A program made the position numbers and the translations under genes. The notes beneath the pieces were generated by a model. The model was given only the letters and a program-made list of their open reading frames with translations, made no database searches and was not told the DNA's origin. This document shows, one piece after another, positions 16,443-25,368 of a DNA stretch of 64,000 nucleotides. The stretch comes from Provencibacterium sp. (GTDB lineage Bacteria; Bacillota; Clostridia; Oscillospirales; Ruminococcaceae), in NCBI GenBank assembly GCA_022792175.1, contig JAAWAN010000032.1, positions 62,001 through 126,000 of the forward strand. Direction: 5' to 3'. Positions within the stretch are counted from its first letter, which is position 1. Each line of letters starts with the position of its first letter.

Positions 16443-17801
16443 TTGAGAATCGTGATTGTTGGAGATGGCAAGGTCGGCATCACCCTGACCGCCCGCCTTT
16501 CCAAGGAGGGGCATGATCTTGTCATCATCGACAGCGATAAACGGGTGCTGCGCGAAACGGTCGAAAAATATGATGTTCTGGGCGTTGTCGGCAATGGCGC
16601 GAGCCTTTCGGTGCAGCGGGAGGCGGAGGTGGGCGCCTCCGACCTGCTCATCGCCGCTACCTCGATGGATGAAGTCAATATGCTCTGCTGCATCATCGGG
16701 CGCAAGCTTGGCGTACGCCGCACGATTGCCCGGGTGCGCAACCCGGAATATACCGACCAGCTGGGCTTTCTAAAGGAAGACCTGGGACTGAGCATGACCA
16801 TTAACCCCGAGCGGGCTGCAGCGGTTGAAATCCTCAATCTGCTGCGCTTCCCGGCCGCCCTCAAGCGGGAAACCTTTGCCAAGGGCCGCGCAGAAATTAT
16901 TGAGCTCAAGCTGCGCCCCGGCAGCCCGCTGTGCGGCATCTATCTGCACGAGCTCATCGGGCTTACCCGGGTACAGGTGCTCATCTGCGCCGTAGAGCGC
17001 AGCGGCGAGGTCTTCATTCCAGCCGGTCAGTTTCAGCTGCAGGAGGGGGACAGCATCTTCGTCACCGGCTCGGCGCAGAACCTGGCTGCGCTGGTGCGCT
17101 GGCTGCAGATTATCGAGCGCCGGGTGCGCTCAGTCGTCATGATCGGCGGCAGCCGCATCTCCTTTTATCTGGCTTCCGCGCTGCTGGCGGACGGGACCGA
17201 CGTTAAAATCATTGAAATCGATGAAAACCGCTGCCGCCAGCTGGCCGACCTTCTTCCCCGCGCCAACATCATCCATGGCGACGGGGCGCAGCCGGATATT
17301 CTGGACAGCGAGAATTTCACCGGGGCGGATGCCCTCGTTACCCTGACGGACATTGACGAGGAAAACATGGTGCTCTCGATGTATGGCAGCCATATGGGCA
17401 TTCCCAAGGTGGTCACCAAAATCAACAGTGTGGAGTATAACGATATCTTCCGCAACATGGGCGTTGAATCGATGGTCAGCCCGAAAAACATCGTCTGCAA
17501 CGATATTGTGCGCTATGTGCGCGCCATGCAGAACACCTCGGAGGATTCGGTGCTCGCATTGCACCGCATTGTTCATGACAAGGTGGATGCTCTCGAATTT
17601 CTGGCAACGGAGGATACGCTCGGCCTCGGCACCAAGCTGCGCGACCTGCGCATCAAGCCGAACGTTCTGCTCGCCTGCCTGAACCGCGGCGGCAGGGTAA
17701 TTATCCCCAACGGCAACGACGTCATCAAAAAGGGGGACAGCGTCATCATTGTTACCCTCTCGGATAACCTTTTCCGCAACCTGAATGATATTTTTGAATG
17801 A
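16443..17801 (+). CDS. trkA: Trk potassium uptake regulatory subunit TrkA
   Basis: A 452-residue peripheral membrane protein with the full duplicated TrkA layout: RCK_N (MRIVIVGDGKVGITLTARL, NAD-binding), RCK_C (ELKLRPGSPLCGIYLHEL), a second RCK_N (VVMIGGSRISFYLASAL) and a second RCK_C (DTLGLGTKLRDL). It gates the TrkH channel in response to nucleotides. The start is TTG at 16443 with GGAAGG eight nt before. trkH follows after 98 nt, so the two are one operon. The second glycine motif is GGSRIS rather than GxGxxG, which is common in second repeats. Confidence 0.95.
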   Translation: MRIVIVGDGKVGITLTARLSKEGHDLVIIDSDKRVLRETVEKYDVLGVVGNGASLSVQREAEVGASDLLIAATSMDEVNMLCCIIGRKLGVRRTIARVRNPEYTDQLGFLKEDLGLSMTINPERAAAVEILNLLRFPAALKRETFAKGRAEIIELKLRPGSPLCGIYLHELIGLTRVQVLICAVERSGEVFIPAGQFQLQEGDSIFVTGSAQNLAALVRWLQIIERRVRSVVMIGGSRISFYLASALLADGTDVKIIEIDENRCRQLADLLPRANIIHGDGAQPDILDSENFTGADALVTLTDIDEENMVLSMYGSHMGIPKVVTKINSVEYNDIFRNMGVESMVSPKNIVCNDIVRYVRAMQNTSEDSVLALHRIVHDKVDALEFLATEDTLGLGTKLRDLRIKPNVLLACLNRGGRVIIPNGNDVIKKGDSVIIVTLSDNLFRNLNDIFE

Positions 17802-17899
17802 GCATACGCAAAAATGCGAAACTTCCCCCGGGGCCGGTTTCTGCCGCAAAAGACAGCTATCCGCCCCCCGAGGGCTGAGAAAGGTACGGTCTTCGAATT

Positions 17900-19348
17900 A
17901 TGAATTTCAAAATGGTGGCCAATCTGCTCGGCCGCAGCCTGTGCGTTGAAGCCATCTTTTTGCTGCCCGCCATCGCCGTTTCGCTCTATTTCGGTGAAGC
18001 GCAGTCCGCCCGCGCGCTCGCCCTCTCCTTCGCCGCCACCGCCTTAACCGGCGGGCTGATGATAGCCCTGCGCCCGAAAAAGAAGAATTTCTATGCACGC
18101 GAGGGATTCGTCACCGTTGCCATCGCCTGGCTTGTCATCTCGCTGTTCGGCGCGCTCCCGTTTTATATCAGCCGGGAGATCCCCAGCTTTATCGACTGCC
18201 TGTTTGAAACCATTTCCGGTTTCACCACCACCGGCGCGAGTATTCTCACCGATGTGGAGTCTCTCTCCCGCGGGCTTCTCTACTGGCGCAGCTTTACCCA
18301 CTGGCTGGGCGGCATGGGGGTGCTCGTTTTCCTGCTGGCGCTGCTCCCCTCCACAAAGGGGTCGGGACAGAGCGTTTTCCTGCTGCGCGCCGAAAGCCCG
18401 GGGCCGGATGTGGACAAGCTCGTTCCCCGCATGCACAACTCTGCCAAAATCCTCTATGGCATCTATATCGGCATGACCCTGCTCGAAATGCTTTTCCTGC
18501 GCCTGGGCGGCATGCCGCTGTTCGACACTGTCACCATCACCTTCGGAACGGCGGGCACCGGCGGCTTTGCCATCCGTTCTTCGAGCATTGCCGAGTACAG
18601 CGCCTATCTGCAGAGTGTTGTTACTATTTTCATGGTTCTTTTCAGCATCAACTTCAACATCTACTTTCTGCTGCTGGGCCGCCGTTTCCGGCAGGCGGTA
18701 AAAAATGAGGAGCTCTGGGCTTTTCTTGGGCTGCTCGGCGGCTCGATACTGCTGATTTCACTGAATACCCGCGGATTTTATCAAAGCTTTTTCGAATCGC
18801 TACACCATGCCGCTTTCCAGGCCGCCTCGGTCATGACCACCACCGGCTTTGCAACGGTGGACTTCAACCTCTGGCCGGAATTTTCCAAATGCATTCTGCT
18901 GCTGCTGATGGTGGTCGGCGCCTGCGCGGGGTCCACCGGCGGAGGCATCAAGGTTGCCCGGCTTCTGCTCATCGTAAAATCGATGCACGTCGGGCTGCGG
19001 CGAATGATTTCTCCCCGCCTGGTACGTCCGGTCCGGATGGACGGCAAGCCGGTCGCTGAAGAGACACTGCACGGCATCAATCTCTACATGAGCGCCTATT
19101 TTGCCATTCTGGCCATCTCCCTGCTGTTCGTTTCGTTCAATGATTTCGGGCTGGAAACCAGTATCTCCTCCGTTTTCGCCTGCCTCAATAACATCGGCCC
19201 CGGCTTTGGCGTCACCGGGCCGATGGGGAGCTATGCCTCCTTCAGCGGTTTCACCAAACTCATCCTCTGTGCGGATATGCTCATCGGCCGGCTGGAGATT
19301 CTTCCCATCCTGCTGCTGTTTATCCCCTCTGTCTGGAAGAGAACCTAG
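17900..19348 (+). CDS. trkH: Trk potassium uptake channel TrkH
   Basis: A 482-residue integral membrane potassium channel of the Trk/Ktr/HKT superfamily. Four pore loops carry the selectivity-filter sequences SGFTTTGAS, FGTAGTGGFA, TTTGFATVD and NNIGPGFG. The conserved glycine is present in each. WRSFTHWLGGMGVLVF and CAGSTGGGIKVAR are further family signatures. It imports potassium, driven by membrane potential and gated by TrkA. The start ATG has no good ribosome binding site (AAAGG about 16 nt away), so yield may depend on coupling with trkA or on the 98-nt spacer. Confidence 0.95.
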   Translation: MNFKMVANLLGRSLCVEAIFLLPAIAVSLYFGEAQSARALALSFAATALTGGLMIALRPKKKNFYAREGFVTVAIAWLVISLFGALPFYISREIPSFIDCLFETISGFTTTGASILTDVESLSRGLLYWRSFTHWLGGMGVLVFLLALLPSTKGSGQSVFLLRAESPGPDVDKLVPRMHNSAKILYGIYIGMTLLEMLFLRLGGMPLFDTVTITFGTAGTGGFAIRSSSIAEYSAYLQSVVTIFMVLFSINFNIYFLLLGRRFRQAVKNEELWAFLGLLGGSILLISLNTRGFYQSFFESLHHAAFQAASVMTTTGFATVDFNLWPEFSKCILLLLMVVGACAGSTGGGIKVARLLLIVKSMHVGLRRMISPRLVRPVRMDGKPVAEETLHGINLYMSAYFAILAISLLFVSFNDFGLETSISSVFACLNNIGPGFGVTGPMGSYASFSGFTKLILCADMLIGRLEILPILLLFIPSVWKRT

Positions 19349-19353
19349 CGGCG

Positions 19354-20319
19354 CTATTCCACTCGCCGGTAGTGCAGGGCGGTTCCCGGTATGACCCCCT
19401 CCTTCTCTGCCGCTTCCGGTTCTTCGCCCCTGAGCAGCTCTAAAAGCGCACGCGCTCCGGCGGCCAGCTGAGCGGAAGGACTCTGCGACAAAACCATCTG
19501 CCTCTCTTTAGGAAGGCTGCGGAGTGCGGTGCATTCTGCGGCCTTCCCTTTCTGCAGCGCCTGAAGGGTCTGCTGCGTTCGTTCCTGCGCCTGCTGAACC
19601 AGCCGGGAAAGCTCCCCATCCTCCGGGCAGGCAGCCTGCTCGCTCTTCCAGCCGCTCAGCTTTTTTTCGCAGCGGCTGCAGCGGGCGGCCAGCAGGCGAA
19701 GCCCCTGCGCCGCCGCCTTCCCGCTGCTCTCTCCCGCCCGCTGCAGATGCAGCGCCAGCAGATTGGCCTGAAAGGCCATCTGTGCCAGCTCCTGCGCCGC
19801 TGCGCCATATTCCTCCTTTCGCTTCTGCCCGGCCCGGTCCATCCGGACCTTTATCGTCTTTTGGCAGCCCTTTAGCTGCCGCAGGGCGCTCTGTGCGGCT
19901 TCGGCCTGCTCCGCGGCGTTCTGCAAAACAGGGCCGAGCAGCCGGGCAGCATCCTTCCCCTGCTCCGCCCGCTCTTTTACAGAAAGCCGGCGGGCATCCG
20001 CCTCGAGCTGAGCCGCCAGCTCTGCAGCCGTCTGCAGAAGCTGCGTCTGCGTGCGCAGCTGCAGATTCGGAAAGAGCTCCTTCTGCGCCGGATTCTCCTG
20101 TTCCCCTTCCTGCTGCATACCTGCCGGATTTACTGAACGCCGGCGGCGCCTCTCCTTCATGCTGCAGGCCAGAACGGCTGCCGCACCGGCCGCCAGCGAA
20201 AGAAAAAACCGGGGCGCCGCCTGCAGCTGCGCTGCGCCCAGGAGCGCATAGGTCCCCGCCTCCCCTGCCAGTATGATGAAACCTGCTTTCGAAGCCGGCA
20301 CGATTGCCCGCTGCTTCAT
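19354..20319 (-). CDS. Membrane-anchored coiled coil with degenerate chemoreceptor hairpin
   Basis: A 321-residue protein with two hydrophobic helices at the N-terminus (about 12-30 and 36-52), a basic cluster (KERRRRR, 55-61), then ~240 residues of Ala/Gln/Glu-rich coiled coil. Residues ~181-215 (AFQANLLALHLQRAG, GKAAAQGLRLLAARC) line up with the chemoreceptor signalling tip [19 protein letters not shown]...[12 protein letters not shown], but the central NAAVEA stretch is missing and VVADEVR is changed. It has no sensor domain and no HAMP. It is most likely a diverged chemoreceptor relative or a membrane coiled-coil scaffold. Its stop is only five nt from the convergent trkH stop, with no terminator in between. 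Confidence 0.65.
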   Translation of the reverse strand: MKQRAIVPASKAGFIILAGEAGTYALLGAAQLQAAPRFFLSLAAGAAAVLACSMKERRRRRSVNPAGMQQEGEQENPAQKELFPNLQLRTQTQLLQTAAELAAQLEADARRLSVKERAEQGKDAARLLGPVLQNAAEQAEAAQSALRQLKGCQKTIKVRMDRAGQKRKEEYGAAAQELAQMAFQANLLALHLQRAGESSGKAAAQGLRLLAARCSRCEKKLSGWKSEQAACPEDGELSRLVQQAQERTQQTLQALQKGKAAECTALRSLPKERQMVLSQSPSAQLAAGARALLELLRGEEPEAAEKEGVIPGTALHYRRVE

Positions 20320-20425
20320 GTTAAACCACCCTTCCTGTTTGTTTTCACAACTCCCTTATTGTGGGATAAAAGGGCGGAAAATATATCAGCCCGGCCCTCT
20401 TCTCTAAAGAGACCAAACGAAATCG

Positions 20426-20457
20426 GCCCGCCCCATTTGGGGCGGGCTTTCTTTTTC
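20426..20457. terminator. Hairpin terminator
   Basis: GCCCGCCCC and GGGGCGGGC enclose ATTT. A TTTCTTTTT run follows on the plus strand. On the minus strand it lies 33 nt past the RNHCP gene stop, where it could end that transcript with a weaker T-tract. Confidence 0.6.
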
Positions 20458-20489
20458 ATCCCGGCGCCGCTTCAGGCAATGCGGATATC

Positions 20490-20951
20490 CTATTCTTCCG
20501 GCGGCAAAGCTTTTGTGCATCCCGCCCCCATCAGGCTGCCATCGCCGCCCATGCGGGCGGTCATCTCGCTGAGATATTCAATCGGGAAAGGCGGCTGGGT
20601 CAACGGTTTCATAGCGATGGACATCAGCTTTATCGGATTGTCATCCGCCGCAACGCGATTGGAGCTGATATGCCCGCAGCGACGGCAGCGGTGGATAATG
20701 GCCCACTCTCCCCCGCTGCGCACCCACACCCCCACCGGCTCCATTATGCCACCGCAGTCTGCCGCGCGGTCGCCCGGCTCATTATCTACATGCAGGCTAT
20801 GAAGGCAGTTGGGGCAATGGTTGCGGTGGCTGCTGCCGGCTCCCTGCGCTGTCACCAGCCGTCCGCAGACTCTGCAGGTGAAGCTATCCGAACAGGCATG
20901 GGTTTTATAGTAGCCTTTCTCATATTGCCTGCGCTTATTTTCCCGATTCAT
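20490..20951 (-). CDS. RNHCP-domain zinc-ribbon protein
   Basis: A 153-residue protein with the RNHCP signature (SSHRNHCPNCLHSLHVD), an upstream FTCRVCG CxxC knuckle and a downstream HRCRRCG knuckle, which probably bind one or two zinc ions. The conserved NRVAADDNPIKLM follows. The domain occurs in many bacteria, but its function is unknown; nucleic-acid binding is a guess from the zinc ribbons. The ATG overlaps the stop of the upstream esterase gene (ATGA), so the two are translationally coupled. The last 40 residues are proline- and glycine-rich and less typical. Confidence 0.8.
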   Translation of the reverse strand: MNRENKRRQYEKGYYKTHACSDSFTCRVCGRLVTAQGAGSSHRNHCPNCLHSLHVDNEPGDRAADCGGIMEPVGVWVRSGGEWAIIHRCRRCGHISSNRVAADDNPIKLMSIAMKPLTQPPFPIEYLSEMTARMGGDGSLMGAGCTKALPPEE

Positions 20952-21709
20952 CGATATAGCCTCCTTTGAAAATCTTCATCCGACTCCTCCCTTTGAAACA
21001 GCCAGCAGAGCGTCTGCGCCATACGCTGTGCCACCTGGGCGAAATGCCCGCCCTCGTGCCAGACGAAGGTGTGCCGCCGTGCATAGGGGGAAAGCAGCCT
21101 CTCGGTCTGCAGGGCGGCTTCCCCGGACCCCGCCAGCAGAGGATGGGAAGCCTTCGGCTCCTTTTTCCCCAACGAAACCCAAAGCGCCGAAAAGGGCCGG
21201 GCCGGCGGATTCTCTTTTACAAAATCCCTCCAGCCGGGATACCAGAGCGAGCCGGATATGCTGGCAAACCTTCCGAATGCGCCGCTTTTAAAGGCGGCAT
21301 AAAGTGCACAGAGGCCGCCCAGCGAGTAGCCGCCGATCGCCGTTTGCTCCGGCTCCGGCAGGGTCGGGTAGAGGCTGTCTATCAGCGGCTTGATGCCGCT
21401 CTCCAGCATTTTCAGGTAATCATCCGCCCTCCCGGAATAATTGTCCCCTTTGGAAAAGGCGCTGCCGGCGGGCCAGGGAGTATATTCCGCATCCCGCTCA
21501 TCCGAATGCACGGCCACCAGCAGAAAGGGGCGGCAGCTGCCCGCCTTCACTGCCCTTTCTACCGGCGCAGCCAGCTGTTCAAGCATCTCCTTTACCATCG
21601 CCCCATCCTGCAAATAGGCGACAGGCAGCCGCTCCTTCGCCCGAACAGGCGGGAGATAGAGGGTCAGCCGCCGGTTAAAGGCCATGCGCTCCTCTGTTTT
21701 TCCCTGCAT
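20948..21709 (-). CDS. Putative esterase, IroE/EstD-type alpha/beta hydrolase
   Basis: A 253-residue alpha/beta hydrolase of the putative-esterase (enterochelin-esterase-like) family. The nucleophile sits in IGGYSLGGLCALYA, the oxyanion side in PVAYLQDG, and the His in WHEGGHFAQ. No signal peptide. The relatives hydrolyse S-formylglutathione, ferulic esters or siderophore esters; nothing here decides between them. The start is uncertain within the first ten residues: ATG at 21709 lies seven nt after GGAGGAGAG, while an internal ATG at 21685 (MAFNRRL) is also possible. It forms an operon with the RNHCP gene through a 4-nt overlap. Confidence 0.8.
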   Translation of the reverse strand: MQGKTEERMAFNRRLTLYLPPVRAKERLPVAYLQDGAMVKEMLEQLAAPVERAVKAGSCRPFLLVAVHSDERDAEYTPWPAGSAFSKGDNYSGRADDYLKMLESGIKPLIDSLYPTLPEPEQTAIGGYSLGGLCALYAAFKSGAFGRFASISGSLWYPGWRDFVKENPPARPFSALWVSLGKKEPKASHPLLAGSGEAALQTERLLSPYARRHTFVWHEGGHFAQVAQRMAQTLCWLFQREESDEDFQRRLYR

Positions 21710-21807
21710 CTTTCTCTCCTCCCTTTCTTTATCTTCCCGCTTCCCCGCCCTTTTCAGGGATGCGCAGGCTTCTCATTGGCCTCCTTCCGCGGCGGCATGC
21801 GCCAGCC

Positions 21808-23742
21808 TCAAAAGGATTCCCCGCAGGCGTTTGGAGCATAGTGAATGGCAAGGTCCGGCCGGTGTCCCTTTTCCATGGCACGGCGCGCCTTGCGGTTTTC
21901 CACCGTATCAAATAAAATAGAGAAATCATAGTCCGGCGGATACAGCTCGCTCGCCGGAACGCGCAGCTTCAGCCGCTTATAGAGCACCCGGCGCTTCTCC
22001 CCTTTTACCTGAACGCCCACCTTCCCGTGCTCATCCTCCGGTGCGAAGACCAGTCCCGCTTCCTCCTCCGGCAGCACCAGAATGCTGTCCCCGATAGAAA
22101 ATTGGGGATGCGTGCTCCCGTTTTCCTCCTGCTTTCTCTCTGCCTGCTCTTTCAGTGGAGCGGGCGGGGAGAGAGGCAACGGCTCTTTTGCAGCCTCTGC
22201 AGGCCTTCCCGGCCCGCCGGCGCTTTTGGCCTCTTTTTCTGCCCGCTCCAGTATCTGCCCGGGAAGGCCCAGCCTCCTGGCGATATAGAGCGCGCAGCTC
22301 TCTCCTGCAAGTCCGAGCTCCAGCCGGTAGAGAGGCTGAAGAGTCTGCCGGTCGAAGGCCATGCGCGCGTTACAAAGCCCCGGCGTTCGGGCGGCATATT
22401 CCTTTACCTCGGGATAATGGCTGGTGGTTAAAAACAGGCAGCCGCGCCTTTTCAGCTCCTCCAGAATGGCAATGGCCAGCCCCATCCCCTCCGCCGGGTC
22501 GGTGCCGGAGCCCAGCTCATCCATCAGCACCAGGCTGAAGGCATCCGCCTTTTGCAGAATGGAGATAATCGTCTTCATGTGAGCGGAGAAGGTGGAAAGA
22601 TTCTCCGATATGCTCTGCCCATCCCCAATATCGCACCAGTAGGCGCTGTGCATGCAGAAAACGCTCTCCCGGTCTGCCGGAACATGCAGGCCGCTCTGCG
22701 CCATCATCGAAAGCAGCCCCACCGTTTTGAGCGCTACCGTTTTGCCGCCGGTGTTCGGCCCGGTGATGACCACCCCGTTTATCCCTTCGCCCATCCAGAA
22801 ATCCAGCGGCACCGCCTTCTCCCGGGAAAGCAGCGGATGCCTCCCCGCGCGGATATGCAGCCTGCGCTCACTGGTAAGCTGCGGCGGGGCAGCCTCCATC
22901 TGTATGCTCAGCCTCCCGCAGGCAAAAACAACATCCAGCGCCTCCATCGTCTCTGCGCTCCGGCGAAGCTCGCCGCTGAAATCATCCACCAGCGAGGAGA
23001 GGGTATAGAGAATTCTGCGCACCTCATTCTCCTCCTCGATTCCCAAAGCGGCGAGCTCCTGCTGAATTTTGGAGACGGCGGAGGGCTCGATAAAGCAGGT
23101 CGCTCCCGTTCCCGAAACATCCACCAGCGTTCCGCTAAGCTGGCTGCGGTATTCCCGCTTCACCGGCAGCACAAAGCGGCCGTTGCGCATGACGGCGGAA
23201 GAATCAGAAAAAATCTGCCGCTTCGCCTGCAGAATGGAGGCGAGCTTCGCCTTCACCTGCCCGCGCAGGTTCTCCATCCTCCGGCGGATATCCCGCAGGG
23301 CTGCAGAAGCGGCGCTGTCCACCTGTTCGCCCACAATGCAGCGGTCTATCTCTTCATAGAGATCATCCGTATCCCCCAGCGCCGCCCCATAACCGGCAAC
23401 CTCCGTCCCCAGCACCATCGCCTTTTTCAGATAGGCGCGCATCCGGCGGCAGGAGGCGATAAACTGCATCACCGCCATCAGCTGAGCGGGCAGCAGCATG
23501 CCTCCGCCCGCGCAAAGGGTCAGGCACTTATCCAGCTCCTGCATGGCCGAGAGCGGCGGGGAGCCGAAGCTCTCGATCACCTGCCGCGCCTCGGTGGTCT
23601 GCCCCTGCCGGATTTTTGCCTCCTCCAGCGTTTTGCAGGGGGAAAGGGTGCACAGTCGCTGCTTTGCCCGCTCGGAAAGCGCCAGCGCGCAAAGCTGCCC
23701 GCGGATATCTTCAAACTGCAGTAACGTAAAAACCGGATTCAT
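21808..23742 (-). CDS. mutS2: MutS2-like ATPase lacking the Smr domain
   Basis: A 644-residue MutS-family protein. Residues 1-300 form the clamp/core region (NPVFTLLQFEDIRGQL, RNGRFVLPVKREYRSQLSGTLVDVS). The ATPase carries Walker A GPNTGGKT (328-335), STFSAHM and Walker B LVLMDELGSGTDP (D408-E409). MutS2 proteins normally run to about 780 residues and end in a Smr nuclease domain; here the chain stops after a short beta-rich segment (VGVQVKGEKRRVLYKRLKL) and a charged tail (DYDFSILFDTVENRKARR). It may therefore bind branched DNA or collided ribosomes without cutting. ATG at 23742 begins the conserved MNPVF; the preceding GGAGAA site supports it. Confidence 0.85.
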   Translation of the reverse strand: MNPVFTLLQFEDIRGQLCALALSERAKQRLCTLSPCKTLEEAKIRQGQTTEARQVIESFGSPPLSAMQELDKCLTLCAGGGMLLPAQLMAVMQFIASCRRMRAYLKKAMVLGTEVAGYGAALGDTDDLYEEIDRCIVGEQVDSAASAALRDIRRRMENLRGQVKAKLASILQAKRQIFSDSSAVMRNGRFVLPVKREYRSQLSGTLVDVSGTGATCFIEPSAVSKIQQELAALGIEEENEVRRILYTLSSLVDDFSGELRRSAETMEALDVVFACGRLSIQMEAAPPQLTSERRLHIRAGRHPLLSREKAVPLDFWMGEGINGVVITGPNTGGKTVALKTVGLLSMMAQSGLHVPADRESVFCMHSAYWCDIGDGQSISENLSTFSAHMKTIISILQKADAFSLVLMDELGSGTDPAEGMGLAIAILEELKRRGCLFLTTSHYPEVKEYAARTPGLCNARMAFDRQTLQPLYRLELGLAGESCALYIARRLGLPGQILERAEKEAKSAGGPGRPAEAAKEPLPLSPPAPLKEQAERKQEENGSTHPQFSIGDSILVLPEEEAGLVFAPEDEHGKVGVQVKGEKRRVLYKRLKLRVPASELYPPDYDFSILFDTVENRKARRAMEKGHRPDLAIHYAPNACGESF

Positions 23743-23787
23743 TCTTTTATCTTCTCCTGTTCTAAAACAAACTTGATTTTTAAACGG

Positions 23788-23848
23788 AAAAAGCCCACAG
23801 AAGCCTTCCGCCCTCCCTGTCAGCAGGGGGCAGAGTGCTTCTGCGGGC
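23788..23848 (-). terminator. Terminator-like hairpin before mutS2
   Basis: On the minus strand GCCCGCAGAAGC pairs with GCTTCTGTGGGC, with a second stem inside, followed by TTTTTCC. It ends only about 45 nt before the mutS2 ATG, so it is either an attenuator in the mutS2 leader or the far end of the upstream gene's transcript. Confidence 0.55.
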
Positions 23849-23875
23849 CTGTGCGTTTTCCGGCTGTATACAAAA

Positions 23876-23912
23876 GAGGTAGTGCAAAAGATTTCATCTT
23901 TTGCACTACCTC
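23876..23912. repeat. Perfect 17-bp inverted repeat
   Basis: GAGGTAGTGCAAAAGAT and its exact complement enclose a 3-nt loop. On the minus strand it is followed by TTTTG. It is a second hairpin in the mutS2 leader. Confidence 0.7.
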
Positions 23913-24221
23913 CGCCCCGCGGCCACAGCAGGGCCGCGCGGTATACAATCAGGCTCTGGAATAAAAAGCAGTCTGTAAAGGCGGAGGCGCAGCAGGGCAA
24001 AAAGCACCTGCCACATGCGGGCAAAACAAACCAGACGGGATGCTTCCCGCCTCCAGCCGTTTTTTACCCGCAATTCAGTTGTTGCAAACCTCTACAGACA
24101 AAACCGACATCCAAATACCATCCTTTATCTGATTATTCCAGCAATCCCTTGCTGGCCGCTTTCTCACTATAGCAGCCGGAAAGAAAAAAGTCAAGCACTA
24201 TTTCTCTCCTTGGGCAGCTTA

Positions 24222-24893
24222 TCAGGCTATATTTTGTATAATTCTGTTTTTAATATACCAAACGGATTCTGTAGAAAAATCGATCGTCAGCTCCCCGCTG
24301 TCGCCTGGCTGGTAGGAAAAGTCCTCTGCGGCCGGATTGCCAAGATACCAGGTATAAGAGACAGTCATCTGCCGCCCCACCAGCCTGCTGCCTGTTACGA
24401 CCGGGACCGCCGGTCCGCCCCCCAGACCATAAAACGAATAGGCATCCTTCTCAGGGAGATAGGTCTCCTCACAGGCCCGGCGGATACTGTCCGGCTGCAG
24501 GACGAAACAGCGGGTGAGCACTTCATCCACATATCCGGCAGAAAGCAGGCCCTCCATGCACAGAGCCAGGTCTTCCCCATCCCCCAGCGCCGCGGCCAGC
24601 GGGAGCAGCAGCTCCCCCTCTCCATAAAGCGGCGACATATCCTTTGGGAAAAAATTCTGCCACAAAACGCCGGTAACAGAAATCGGCTTCAGGTAAGCAT
24701 CATAAATCGCCTGCGCATAGGGCAGCATGCGCGGCAGGCCCTCTTCAGTAAATTCTGTTTTTACCGGGGCGGCATCCGGCTCCTTTTCCCTTGCCGTCAG
24801 GCTTCCACAGAGATAACCGGCCGCCAAAAGCAAAACGCACAGGAGCGCTCCCCCCGCGGCGAAAAGCTTTTTGTTCACAGAATGAGCAGGCAT
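24222..24893 (-). CDS. Membrane-anchored extracytoplasmic protein (hypothetical)
   Basis: A 223-residue protein with an N-terminal signal-anchor helix (residues ~9-30, GGALLCVLLLAAGYLCGSL) and a ~190-residue outer domain. The domain is mixed alpha/beta with GELLLPLAAALGDGEDLALC and a C-terminal SYTWYLGNPAAEDFSYQPGDSGELTIDF region. There is no lipobox and no motif that I recognise. It stands alone: no close same-strand neighbour, and the start ATG 24893 has a weak GGAATG-type site. It could be an envelope or spore-coat-related protein, but nothing in the sequence proves it. Confidence 0.65.
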   Translation of the reverse strand: MPAHSVNKKLFAAGGALLCVLLLAAGYLCGSLTAREKEPDAAPVKTEFTEEGLPRMLPYAQAIYDAYLKPISVTGVLWQNFFPKDMSPLYGEGELLLPLAAALGDGEDLALCMEGLLSAGYVDEVLTRCFVLQPDSIRRACEETYLPEKDAYSFYGLGGGPAVPVVTGSRLVGRQMTVSYTWYLGNPAAEDFSYQPGDSGELTIDFSTESVWYIKNRIIQNIA

Positions 24894-25224
24894 TCCTTTC
24901 CCTGTTGTTTTCGGACATCTGCAACAATGGCCCCCCCTTTAGCGCGCCGTTTGCTTATGCAGTCCGTCTTCATTATAGCCTATTGCCGCAGAAAAAAATA
25001 CCGATCTGTAAAAAGCAGGCGTCTTTATATTTTGCAGGTAAATCTCTGCTCCTGTTACCGGCAGAAGCAGGCCGCAGCAGCTTTTTTTTGCAGGGAAATG
25101 CCCCTTGTCTGTACAGTACGCCGGAATGTGCCCTGTCCGGATGGGACAGGCCACTGCATAAGCGCATGAAAAAGAATAAGGAAAGGGAAGCGTTGCTTAC
25201 AAGGCAAAAGCTTTCAAAATTAAC
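24894..25224. other. Gene-free stretch upstream of the hypothetical protein gene
   Basis: About 330 nt. Short frames exist, but without ribosome binding sites or recognisable products. I see no structured RNA. Confidence 0.5.
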
Positions 25225-25262
25225 AAAAATCCCTCGAAACCGCAAGATTCCGAGGGATTTTT
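25225..25262. terminator. Terminator of the tRNA-Thr gene
   Basis: AAAAATCCCTCG pairs with CGAGGGATTTTT around a 14-nt loop. On the minus strand it follows directly after the tRNA 3' end. Confidence 0.75.
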
Positions 25263-25263
25263 A

Positions 25264-25339
<76 letters not shown>

Positions 25340-25368
25340 ATCTTTATTTTCCCGACCTGACTTTAATT

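Larger units (their letters stand above)
23743..24221. other. Gene-free leader region upstream of mutS2
   Basis: 479 nt without a supported gene. It holds two large hairpins (annotated separately) and a small one, CCAGCAA/TTGCTGG at 24139-24156. I find no clear promoter for mutS2 between the terminator-like hairpin and its ATG. Confidence 0.6.

Noticed and set aside
17802-17899. Possible c-di-AMP (ydaO) riboswitch before trkH
   Set aside because: The 98-nt spacer is too short and lacks the conserved core of that class.
22552-23724. 390-codon open frame opposite mutS2
   Set aside because: Antisense shadow; residues are typical of a GC-rich reverse frame.
23864-23946. GTATAC repeats at 23866 and 23941 as ends of a small mobile element
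   Set aside because: Only six bases match, no target-site duplication is seen, and the enclosed hairpins explain the region better.
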